Source of the DNA: Collimonas silvisoli
Lineage (GTDB): Bacteria > Pseudomonadota > Gammaproteobacteria > Burkholderiales > Burkholderiaceae_D
Assembly: GCF_018305005.1 (NCBI RefSeq)
Contig: NZ_JAGQEG010000042.1
Coordinates: 1 to 45,633, forward strand
Direction: 5' to 3'
DNA length: 45,633 bases
The notes under the pieces are model-generated. The model did no database searches. It saw only the letters and a program-made list of their open reading frames with translations, and had not been told where the DNA came from. Both the position numbers and the translations under genes were made by a program. Shown one piece after another: positions 7,834-15,862 of the stretch. How positions within the stretch are numbered: the first letter of the stretch is position 1; every line of letters begins with the position of its first letter.

Positions 7834-9183
7834 ATGAAAGCTATACCTGCTGAACAGCTTATGCCGGTCACGGAAAAAACATCCGAAAAATTCTGGCCGT
7901 ACGGCTGGTGGAAATTGATGGAAATGCGCATTGGCGTTATACCGTTGCCGGTGTACTTGTTGCTGCTGGCATTGATCACCGGATTTGTCGTCACCGGCAA
8001 AGTGCCGTCCGATATCTCGGTATCGATTGCGTTGCTGGCAGTGGGCGGCTTTTCTTGCGCGGAATTGGGCAAGCGGCTCCCTATCATGCGCAACATAGGC
8101 GCCGCAGCAATTTTTGCGACCTTCATCCCTTCCTACCTGGCATTCCAGCATCTTTTGCCTGCCATGGTTTTAAAGAACGTAGTCGATTTCACCAAGTCGA
8201 CCAATTTTCTTTATCTATTCATTGCGTCGATCATTGTCGGCAGTATCTTGAGCATGGATAGAACGGTTCTCATCAAAGGTTTCATCAAGATTTTTGTGCC
8301 GCTTGCCGCCGGTTCTGTCGCGGCAGCTATTGTCGGCACGGCCGTCGGCACTCTGCTTGGCCTGGGCACCTACCATACTTTCTTTTACATCGTTGTTCCG
8401 ATCATGGCCGGCGGTGTGGGTGAAGGCGCTATTCCCTTATCCATTGGTTACTCCGGAATATTGCACCAGGCTCAGGGTGATGTCTTTGCGCAGGTGTTGC
8501 CCCCTGTGATGCTCGGCAGCCTGACCGCAATCATGCTCGCCGGCGTGCTGAATTTTGTGGGCAAGAAATACCCGCACCTCACTGGCGAGGGCCGGCTGCA
8601 GCCGGGCGAGCATGACGAAATGCATCCGGCGAAGGAAGAAGGTCTCGCTCATACGGATGTCGGCAATATTGCGGCCGCCGGCATTACCGCAATCTCGCTG
8701 TATATGTTTGGATTGATGTGCTACAAGCTGTTCGATTTTCCGGCGCCGGTCGCCATGTTGTTTATTGCCGTGATTTTCAAGCTGTCACGCGCAGTGTCGC
8801 CGCAGTTGCAACAAGGCTCTCTGGTCGTCTACAAGTTCTTTTCCACGGCGGTCACTTACCCCTTGCTGTTTGCCATCGGCGTATCCATGACGCCCTGGGA
8901 CAAACTGGTGTCCGCATTCAACGTGCTCAACCTCATCACCATCATATCGACTGTTGCGACCTTGATGGCGACAGGCTTCGTGGTCGGGCGGTGGCTGAAC
9001 ATGTATCCGATTGAAACGGCAATTGTAAATGCCTGCCACAGCGGCCAGGGCGGCACCGGCGACGTGGCGATTTTGACGGCGGCGAATCGCATGCAAATGA
9101 TGCCGTTTGCACAGATTGCGACGCGCATTGGCGGTGCGATTACAGTCACTCTGACCCTGATTGTCATGTCCCAGTTGAAATAA
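7834..9183 (+). CDS. 2-hydroxycarboxylate transporter (2HCT/CitS family)
   Basis: A 449-aa, highly hydrophobic carrier matching the 2HCT family of sodium- or proton-coupled citrate, malate and 2-hydroxycarboxylate transporters (CitS, CitP, CimH, MaeN). Both signature reentrant-loop GGxG motifs are present: MAGGVGEGAIPLSIGYS in the first half and GQGGTGDVAILTAANR in the second. The second is followed by MQMMPFAQIATRIGGA with the conserved Arg. Its inner-membrane location is clear from about 11 hydrophobic segments. I chose the ATG at 7834 because AAAGGAG lies 7 nt upstream; an upstream in-frame start at 7786 lacks an RBS. The gene is followed after 9 bp by an isocitrate-dehydrogenase-family gene, suggesting uptake and oxidation of a citrate-like acid. 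Confidence 0.93.
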   Translation: MKAIPAEQLMPVTEKTSEKFWPYGWWKLMEMRIGVIPLPVYLLLLALITGFVVTGKVPSDISVSIALLAVGGFSCAELGKRLPIMRNIGAAAIFATFIPSYLAFQHLLPAMVLKNVVDFTKSTNFLYLFIASIIVGSILSMDRTVLIKGFIKIFVPLAAGSVAAAIVGTAVGTLLGLGTYHTFFYIVVPIMAGGVGEGAIPLSIGYSGILHQAQGDVFAQVLPPVMLGSLTAIMLAGVLNFVGKKYPHLTGEGRLQPGEHDEMHPAKEEGLAHTDVGNIAAAGITAISLYMFGLMCYKLFDFPAPVAMLFIAVIFKLSRAVSPQLQQGSLVVYKFFSTAVTYPLLFAIGVSMTPWDKLVSAFNVLNLITIISTVATLMATGFVVGRWLNMYPIETAIVNACHSGQGGTGDVAILTAANRMQMMPFAQIATRIGGAITVTLTLIVMSQLK

Positions 9184-9192
9184 AAGGATCTC

Positions 9193-10230
9193 ATGAAAAA
9201 CACAATAACTCCCCAAATTCCCGCAACGTTGATCCCCGGCGACGGCATCGGCCCGGAAGTAGTCGAAGCCACGGTCCAGGTATTGGATGCCTTGGGATCG
9301 CCTTTTTCCTGGGACATACAACAAGCGGGCATGGCCGGCGTCAACAGCAGCGGCGACCCGTTGCCGGCAGCAACCCTGGCCAGCATCCGCAAGAACAAGC
9401 TGGCCCTCAAAGGCCCGCTGACCACACCGGTAGGCGGAGGCTTCCGCTCCTCCAACGTCCGCCTGCGCGAAGAATTCCAGTTGTACGCCAATGTCAGACC
9501 GGCGCTGACGATTGTGCCGGGCCGCTACGAAAACATCGACATCGCGCTGATCCGGGAAAACATCGGCGGCTTTTATGTGGCCCATGAATACTACATTCCG
9601 GTCGGCGACGACCCGCGCGCCGTCGCCGTCTCTACCGGCATCAACACACGCGAAGCCTGCAAGAAGATTGCGCGCTTTGCCTTCGAATATGCGGTAAAGA
9701 ACGGCCGCAAGAAAATCACCGTAGTCCACAAAGCCAACATCCTGAAAGCGCTGACCGGCATCTTCCTGGAAGCCGCCAAAGAAGTTGCGAGCGAATACGA
9801 AGGCAAAGTGCAGATGAACGACATGATCGTCGACGCCTGCGCCATGCAACTGGTGCTCAACCCCTGGCAGTTCGACATGCTGTTATGCACCAACCTGTTC
9901 GGCGACATTCTTTCCGATCAGATGGCCGGCCTGGTCGGCGGCCTGGGCATGGCGCCGGGCGCCAACATCGGCGACGACTGCGCGATCTTCGAAGCTGTGC
10001 ACGGCTCGGCGCCGGACATCGCCGGCAAGGGCATCGCCAATCCGATTTCCTTGCTGCTGGCAGCGGGCCAGATGCTGGATCATGTCGGCCGGGGCGATCT
10101 GGCCCTGCGGCTGCGCACCGCGATCACCGACACGCTGAACAAAGACAAAATTGCGACGGGCGATCTCAAGGGCAGCGCATCCACTCAAGAGTTTACCGAT
10201 GCGATTGTGCGTCGGCTTGAGGTGATCTAG
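9193..10230 (+). CDS. Isocitrate/isopropylmalate dehydrogenase family enzyme
   Basis: A 345-aa NAD(P)-dependent beta-decarboxylating dehydrogenase. It has the N-terminal [12 protein letters not shown] motif, the substrate Arg region ([18 protein letters not shown]), [13 protein letters not shown], the catalytic Lys in VVHKANILK, and the metal-binding signature [33 protein letters not shown] follows. The length and the [13 protein letters not shown] type favour NAD-dependent isocitrate or homoisocitrate-like dehydrogenase over LeuB. The RENIGG segment, where RENTEG or RENTED is usual, is unusual and touches the substrate-discriminating position. It starts 9 bp after the 2HCT transporter gene, so both are probably one operon handling citrate, isocitrate or a related hydroxy-tricarboxylate. 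Confidence 0.9.
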   Translation: MKNTITPQIPATLIPGDGIGPEVVEATVQVLDALGSPFSWDIQQAGMAGVNSSGDPLPAATLASIRKNKLALKGPLTTPVGGGFRSSNVRLREEFQLYANVRPALTIVPGRYENIDIALIRENIGGFYVAHEYYIPVGDDPRAVAVSTGINTREACKKIARFAFEYAVKNGRKKITVVHKANILKALTGIFLEAAKEVASEYEGKVQMNDMIVDACAMQLVLNPWQFDMLLCTNLFGDILSDQMAGLVGGLGMAPGANIGDDCAIFEAVHGSAPDIAGKGIANPISLLLAAGQMLDHVGRGDLALRLRTAITDTLNKDKIATGDLKGSASTQEFTDAIVRRLEVI

Positions 10231-10322
10231 CTAGCGATCCATCGAACTGTGCAGCGGCGGAATATGTCACCCTCACGTTGGCACGATCAAGGTTTTTATT
10301 TTTAATATGCCTGGAGAAAAAA

Positions 10323-11135
10323 ATGCCAACGGAACGTTTCGAGTTCTTAGGGGCTGAAAAGCAAAAACTTGCCGCTCGCCTCGATCTTCCAACGGGAGAA
10401 ACACGCGCCTATGCTTTGTTCGCTCATTGCTTCACAGGCGGCAAAGACATTCTCGCAGCCAGTCGAATTGGACAGGCGCTCGCCACGTGCGGCATAGCGG
10501 TATTGCGCTTCGACTTTACCGGCTTGGGTGCAAGTGAGGGGGAGTTTGCCAATACCAATTTTTCCTCGAACCTGGCTGATCTGACCGCCGCGGCAAATTA
10601 TTTGCGGCAGACATATCGTGCGCCGTCCATGCTGATCGGGCATAGCCTCGGCGGCGCGGCGGTGCTAGCCGCCGCTTCAAAGATACCGGAGGTGCGCGGT
10701 GTCGTTACCATCGGTGCGCCAAGTGATCCAGCGCATGTCAAGAAGCAGTTCCGTGGATATCTGGACGAGATTCAAACTAATGGTGAAGCCGTAGTCAAGC
10801 TCAGTGGGCGACCATTCAGAATCAAGAAACAGTTTCTCATCGATGCGGAGAAACAGCGATTGCTGCACAATATTTCGGAGTTTGACGGGGCGTTGCTGGT
10901 CATGCATTCGCCGCAAGATGAGACAGTCGCGGTGCAGAATGCGAGCCATATTTTCAGCGTTGCAAAACACCCGAAAAGCTTCGTATCCTTAGATGATGCA
11001 GATCATCTTCTTACTCGGAAAAGCGATGCTTTGTATGCGGCAAAAGTCATTGCGGCATGGAGTGAGCGTTATATCATCGGTGACGCCAAAAGGTCCGGCT
11101 ATCAAGATAATCTAGTCACTCCAGAAACGAGCTGA
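10323..11135 (+). CDS. Alpha/beta hydrolase
   Basis: A 270-aa cytoplasmic alpha/beta-hydrolase-fold protein. The nucleophile elbow is GHSLGG, the oxyanion region is AHCFTGGKD, and [13 protein letters not shown] follows strand 4. A late acid and base appear as HSPQDETV and DDADHLL. This resembles the hydrolase half of the hydrolase-OsmC fusion proteins, but no OsmC domain follows. The ATG at 10323 is favoured by GGAG 7 nt upstream. It is about 90 bp downstream of the dehydrogenase gene. The substrate is unknown. Confidence 0.88.
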   Translation: MPTERFEFLGAEKQKLAARLDLPTGETRAYALFAHCFTGGKDILAASRIGQALATCGIAVLRFDFTGLGASEGEFANTNFSSNLADLTAAANYLRQTYRAPSMLIGHSLGGAAVLAAASKIPEVRGVVTIGAPSDPAHVKKQFRGYLDEIQTNGEAVVKLSGRPFRIKKQFLIDAEKQRLLHNISEFDGALLVMHSPQDETVAVQNASHIFSVAKHPKSFVSLDDADHLLTRKSDALYAAKVIAAWSERYIIGDAKRSGYQDNLVTPETS

Positions 11136-11219
11136 TTTTACGGTGTGCCATCCATGTACCCAGGCCAAGCTAAAACAGCTTGATCGCATGTCCGTTGTTG
11201 AACTTCTAATTCACCGAAA

Positions 11220-11240
11220 GCAGAGTTTTTTATACTCTGC
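11220..11240. terminator. Hairpin between convergent hydrolase and porin genes
   Basis: GCAGAGT and ACTCTGC flank a 7-nt AT-rich loop between the convergent hydrolase and porin genes. It lies 19 bp past the porin stop codon. There is no clear U-run outside the stem, so it is only a possible bidirectional terminator. Confidence 0.35.
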
Positions 11241-11258
11241 CTCCGGCGATGACAGCAA

Positions 11259-12392
11259 TCAGAAGCGGGTACGCATGCCCACCGCGAATTCGGTCTGGTT
11301 CTGGAAGCCGTTCGCCGAACCTACACGATAGCCGCCGTCAAGTTTCATGTAGTCGGCAGCCAGATACAGCTCGGTACGCTTCGACAGATGGTAGAAGGTC
11401 GAACCGTACAGGGTTTTCTTTTTGCCGCTGCCGGTTGCGGTCGAGCCGCTGGCATCGGCATAGGCATTCAAGGTGCTGGTGCCGGCCGCATTGTAAGCAG
11501 CGTTGTTGGCCTTCATCACTTGATAACCGATTTCATAGTCGAACGAACCTTGCGGTGTGAACTTGGCCGATACGGTATACGCATCGTCCTTACGCTTGCC
11601 GAGTGCACCTTGCTCTGCCGTGTAATGGAAGTAGCCGGCATTCAAACGCACCAGATCGAAAATGTAGCTGCCACCCACCGAATAGGATTTGTGCTTTTCC
11701 AGACTGGTGTCGACGCCGTTGCCGACGTCGGCCTGGTTGATAAAGCCGGAGACGATGAAATTCGGGCCGTTGTAGCCGATCGCCGCCGATTTGGTGGTGT
11801 TGTGGGCGAACTGGCCGGCGACGTTGCCGAACTGATAGCCAAGGCCGGCCACCACGCCGTTATCGAACACTTTCTTCCACACCACGCCATTGTCATAGCG
11901 GGTGCCGGTGGCGCTGCCCGAGTAGAAAATCAGCTGTTTGAAGTTGTTGTTGTTGGTGTAGCCGCCCTCTTCCAGACCCAGCTTGGAACCGTAGGCGTCG
12001 CCGTAGACTTGGGAAAAATCGCGTGCCAGGGTGTTTTGGCGGCCCAGTGTGAGCTGACCAAAGGTGGTGTCTTGCATACCGACCCAGGCGTCGCGGTTAA
12101 ACAGCACGCCCGGCGTATCCATTTCACCGGTGCCGACCACGAATTCGGCTTCCAGTTTGAAAATCGCCTTGAGTCCGCTGCCCAGATCTTCAGCGCCGCG
12201 GAAGCCGATGCGGTTGCCGCTGAACCAGGCGACCGGGATGCCGGTCAGGCGGTCGCCGGCCTTGTCAGCATGATTGACGGTGCTGATGGTGGCGTCGATC
12301 AGGCCATAGATAGTGACATTGGATTGTGCATATGCTGCATTGGCAGATCCGAGCGTCCCCAGAACAGTTAACGCTAATAGCGATTTTTTCAT
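11259..12392 (-). CDS. Outer-membrane porin (Gram-negative porin, OmpC-like)
   Basis: A 377-aa trimeric beta-barrel porin of the betaproteobacterial Porin_4/OmpC type. The signal peptide is typical (MKKSLLALTVLGTLGSANAAYAQ, cleavage after AYAQ). It is followed by SNVTIYGLIDATI, RIGFRGAEDLGSGLKAIF, FNRDAWVGM and TLGRQNTLARDF, and it ends with the aromatic F required for outer-membrane assembly (VGMRTRF). GGAGG sits 4 nt before the ATG at 12392; the open frame upstream of it is not coding. It stands alone, with a tRNA remnant and terminator behind its promoter region. It forms a general diffusion channel for small hydrophilic solutes. Confidence 0.95.
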   Translation of the reverse strand: MKKSLLALTVLGTLGSANAAYAQSNVTIYGLIDATISTVNHADKAGDRLTGIPVAWFSGNRIGFRGAEDLGSGLKAIFKLEAEFVVGTGEMDTPGVLFNRDAWVGMQDTTFGQLTLGRQNTLARDFSQVYGDAYGSKLGLEEGGYTNNNNFKQLIFYSGSATGTRYDNGVVWKKVFDNGVVAGLGYQFGNVAGQFAHNTTKSAAIGYNGPNFIVSGFINQADVGNGVDTSLEKHKSYSVGGSYIFDLVRLNAGYFHYTAEQGALGKRKDDAYTVSAKFTPQGSFDYEIGYQVMKANNAAYNAAGTSTLNAYADASGSTATGSGKKKTLYGSTFYHLSKRTELYLAADYMKLDGGYRVGSANGFQNQTEFAVGMRTRF

Positions 12393-12574
12393 TTTTCCTC
12401 CAAACATGGGTATATTGAATTCACCGGCCAATTTCGCCTGACCGTTAAAAGATAATAATCGCAAGTTTCCTAAAAGCATTCGGCTTATATATTTTTGTTG
12501 CTTTTTGGATACAGTCGAAGAGTTTGAGTTCTTGTCCTGGCAATGGGACAAAAACGGGACAAGGGCGTAAACAG

Positions 12575-12599
12575 AAAAGGGCCAGCATGCAGCTGACCC
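12575..12599 (-). terminator. Rho-independent terminator (minus strand)
   Basis: Read on the minus strand, an 8-bp stem GGGTCAGC/GCTGGCCC (one G-U) with a 5-nt loop is followed by TTTTCTG. It lies directly downstream of the tRNA 3' fragment, as a native tRNA terminator would. Confidence 0.7.
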
Positions 12600-12609
12600 T
12601 TATGTATTC

Positions 12610-12643
12610 TGGCTCCCCGACTTGGAGTCGAACCAAGGACTAG
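12610..12643 (-). tRNA. 3' fragment of a tRNA (Asn-like), probable integration scar
   Basis: On the minus strand a complete T-arm (CTTGG-TTCGACT-CCAAG, 12637-12621) is followed by the acceptor 3' strand TCGGGGA, discriminator G and encoded CCA (12610). No D-arm, anticodon arm or matching TCCCCGA 5' acceptor strand occurs upstream, so the tRNA is not intact. The TCGGGGAGCCA end resembles burkholderial tRNA-Asn as I know it. A terminator follows immediately. Integrases that target tRNA 3' ends leave just such a fragment at the distal end of an island. Confidence 0.6.
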
Positions 12644-12667
12644 CCGACTCACTCACTCCAGACTTAT

Positions 12668-13333
12668 TCACTCCAATTTCCAGACATACTGCATTCGTGT
12701 CGCAGACTGCACCGGCTGACCATCTGCCATGGCGGGAGTAAAGTGGCAGAGACTCCAGGCTTTCAGCGTCGCTCTATCCAGGTCTTTGAAGCCGCTGCTC
12801 TTTTCAATCACGGCGTCCACCACGTTACCGTTGACGCCAATGATCAGCTTGACGTCCACCGTGCCCTGTTCCTCATTGCGTAAAGAGTTTCTCGGGTATT
12901 CCGGCTTTTCGCAATTCCCGCTTACCCTCGCACTGGTGTGCGCCGGCGGAGCAGCTGCTTGCGTTACGGCAGCAGGAGACGGTTGCGCTACGGAGGTAGG
13001 CAGATCATTGGTCGGTGGCTTGACATTGCTTACGGCGGCAATCGTGTTTTCCTGCGGCTGCGGCTGTACCTTGACCTCTGGCGGCGGTACGTAGGGCGGT
13101 GGCGGCGCGACTGTTTTCGGTGTTGGCGGCGCCGGTTTTTCTAGCGCTGGCGGCGGTGGCGGCGGCTTGATTTCGGTGATGATCTTGGCGATCACAGGTT
13201 CCTGGATGACATCGACGACTTTACGGGCCAAGCCGGTCACCAGTGCATACACGACCAGCATATGCAAAAAAATTACCGCGCCGACGCCAACCAGTTTCCT
13301 GGTAGGCCTGCCGCCATCCAGTGTGAAATCCAT
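12668..13333 (-). CDS. TonB-family energy transducer
   Basis: A 221-aa TonB-like protein. A single N-terminal membrane anchor (LVGVGAVIFLHMLVVYALV, about residues 14-32) precedes a long Pro-rich periplasmic linker (IKPPPPPPALEKPAPPTP, then VAPPPPYVPPPEV). A C-terminal TonB domain follows (CEKPEYPRNSLRNEEQGTV, VDAVIEKSSGFKDLDRATL, FTPAMADGQP). It would couple proton-motive force from ExbB-ExbD to TonB-dependent outer-membrane receptors, but no exbBD or receptor gene is adjacent. Its CDS ends 25 bp from the tRNA fragment, so it may lie inside the putative island. The ATG at 13333 has AGGAGT upstream. Confidence 0.92.
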   Translation of the reverse strand: MDFTLDGGRPTRKLVGVGAVIFLHMLVVYALVTGLARKVVDVIQEPVIAKIITEIKPPPPPPALEKPAPPTPKTVAPPPPYVPPPEVKVQPQPQENTIAAVSNVKPPTNDLPTSVAQPSPAAVTQAAAPPAHTSARVSGNCEKPEYPRNSLRNEEQGTVDVKLIIGVNGNVVDAVIEKSSGFKDLDRATLKAWSLCHFTPAMADGQPVQSATRMQYVWKLE

Positions 13334-13589
13334 TTAAGGACTCCTGTCTGCCCGCCAATATAAAGTCCGACAAAATCCACGGCAATCCAACTTACCTATG
13401 GAACGCAAGGTAAATAAGGCACCGTATCTCCAACCGAGTCCAAAACAACCTGTCTAAAACCAAACAACAATGGCATACCAATAAACCCACATCAACAATA
13501 AAAATTATGGCAATTCTCACCGATCTCAAAGCACCCAGCATCAAGCCCGACTCAGGAATTCTACCCCACGGCGCAGTTATAGGCTTGGC

Positions 13590-13815
13590 GTTCCCTGTGT
13601 ATTCGTAGACTTCCAGCTGGTTCGGCACGGCGCCGTGGTCTTCCAGCGTGTAGGTATTGGTGGCGTTATTGTGGCAGGGAGATTTGTAGTCGTAGGTCAC
13701 GGTCGACAGCTGCCGGCTGAGCAGCTTGCGCTGGCCGCGCCAGCGGCGTCAACTGGCGCACCGAGTCCGTGATCACGAGCGTGTGAGCGCTGCCGTCTTC
13801 CTTCTGCTTCCACTT
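13590..13815 (-). pseudogene. vgrG fragment (type VI spike remnant), frameshifted
   Basis: Two pieces in different frames read like the VgrG N-terminal hub. First is KWKQKEDGSAHTLVITDSVRQL (from 13815). After a frame change near 13735-13745 come RQLSTVTYDYKSP and DHGAVPNQLEVYEYTG, the typical strand before the VgrG core. An in-frame TAA precedes the first piece, and the match ends near 13590. The remaining 200 bp up to the TonB gene show nothing recognisable. Confidence 0.6.
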
Positions 13816-13840
13816 TTAGCTATCGCTTCGCCGCAATGGA

Positions 13841-14491
13841 TCAAATATCCACAACGATATCTTCCCAGGGCTGGCGCGCCGGATCGAGCAGCCATTGAAA
13901 CGCATATTGGCGCTGCGCCACGACCTGGCAAATCACGCCGCCCGGCGCGTTTTGGTACGACGGGACGGCTTGCCGACAGATGCCGAGAAATCGCCAGGTG
14001 AGATCGGCGGCATCGAGAATGTCGCCGTCGCTGCGGCATGTGCCGATCAGACGTTCGATTGACTTTGCTGTGGTAATGATTGCGGCGACCCGCTGCGGAT
14101 CGCACATCGCCACCGGATCGTCGAGGCGCTCTATCCGTCCGAGTACCCATAGCAGCACCCAGCAAGCTTCATACCCCCATTGAAACAAACGTCCTTCGAT
14201 GCCGGGATCGGCCTGCGCGTTGAGAAAATCCGACTCCCGCGGCCGCAAATGCTGGGCCACGCCCAGATCGTGAGTCAGGGAAACCGCAACCTGCTGTTCC
14301 AGACCTTCGGCCCGGGCGGCGCAAATGCACAGGCAAATCGCGCGTGCGGCAATTTCTTCGGGCGTGCGGGCCAATGCCGACAGCTCCGGCGACAAGGGCG
14401 GCAGGGTGGGATCGATGGGCAGCTTCGCGTGCGCCAGGTGTGCTTCCGATCGGGTTTTTCTTGCTGCTGCGGCTGCTTCGATGTTGTTCAT
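13841..14491 (-). CDS. DUF4272-like protein, last gene of the eCIS operon
   Basis: A 216-aa soluble protein. TPEEIAARAICLCICAARA, GYEACWVLLWVLGRIERLDDP, ILDAADLTWRFLGICRQA and the terminal PWEDIVVDI fit DUF4272, a helical family of unknown function often found near polymorphic toxins and secretion loci. There is no signal peptide or membrane segment. It begins 13 bp after the DUF4157 gene, so it is co-transcribed with it. Possible roles are immunity or chaperone factor for that cargo; both are inference from position. The vgrG remnant lies just downstream. Confidence 0.7.
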   Translation of the reverse strand: MNNIEAAAAARKTRSEAHLAHAKLPIDPTLPPLSPELSALARTPEEIAARAICLCICAARAEGLEQQVAVSLTHDLGVAQHLRPRESDFLNAQADPGIEGRLFQWGYEACWVLLWVLGRIERLDDPVAMCDPQRVAAIITTAKSIERLIGTCRSDGDILDAADLTWRFLGICRQAVPSYQNAPGGVICQVVAQRQYAFQWLLDPARQPWEDIVVDI

Positions 14492-14504
14492 GATGAATGT
14501 CTAG

Positions 14505-15731
<1,227 letters not shown>

Positions 15732-15773
15732 TTGCAGATCCGTATTGTCATAACGTCCTGAAAAACACGCGAT

Positions 15774-15799
15774 ATATAATTTCCCATGGGAAATTATAT
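15774..15799. promoter_or_regulatory. Perfect 26-bp palindrome upstream of the DUF4157 gene
   Basis: Half-site ATATAATTTCCC (15774-15785), central AT, then its exact reverse complement (15788-15799). It sits 42 bp before the DUF4157 start and downstream of the ATPase stop. On the plus strand a T6 run follows at 15803-15808, so as RNA it could form an AT-rich hairpin. It may be a repressor operator or an attenuator separating cargo from structural genes. Confidence 0.7.
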
Positions 15800-15862
15800 G
15801 ACTTTTTTCCCGCTTGCAACAAACCCAGTATTGCCGCCTTGATCCCTAAGTCCGCCAAGCTG

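Noticed and set aside
11388-12371. Long plus-strand open frame opposite the porin
   Set aside because: Antisense to a porin with signal peptide and C-terminal Phe; no RBS or domain.
12516-12562. CTTGTCC...GGACAAG inverted repeat and repeated GGGACA near the porin promoter
   Set aside because: Imperfect and short; could be a chance pattern or part of an attachment region, and I cannot tell them apart.
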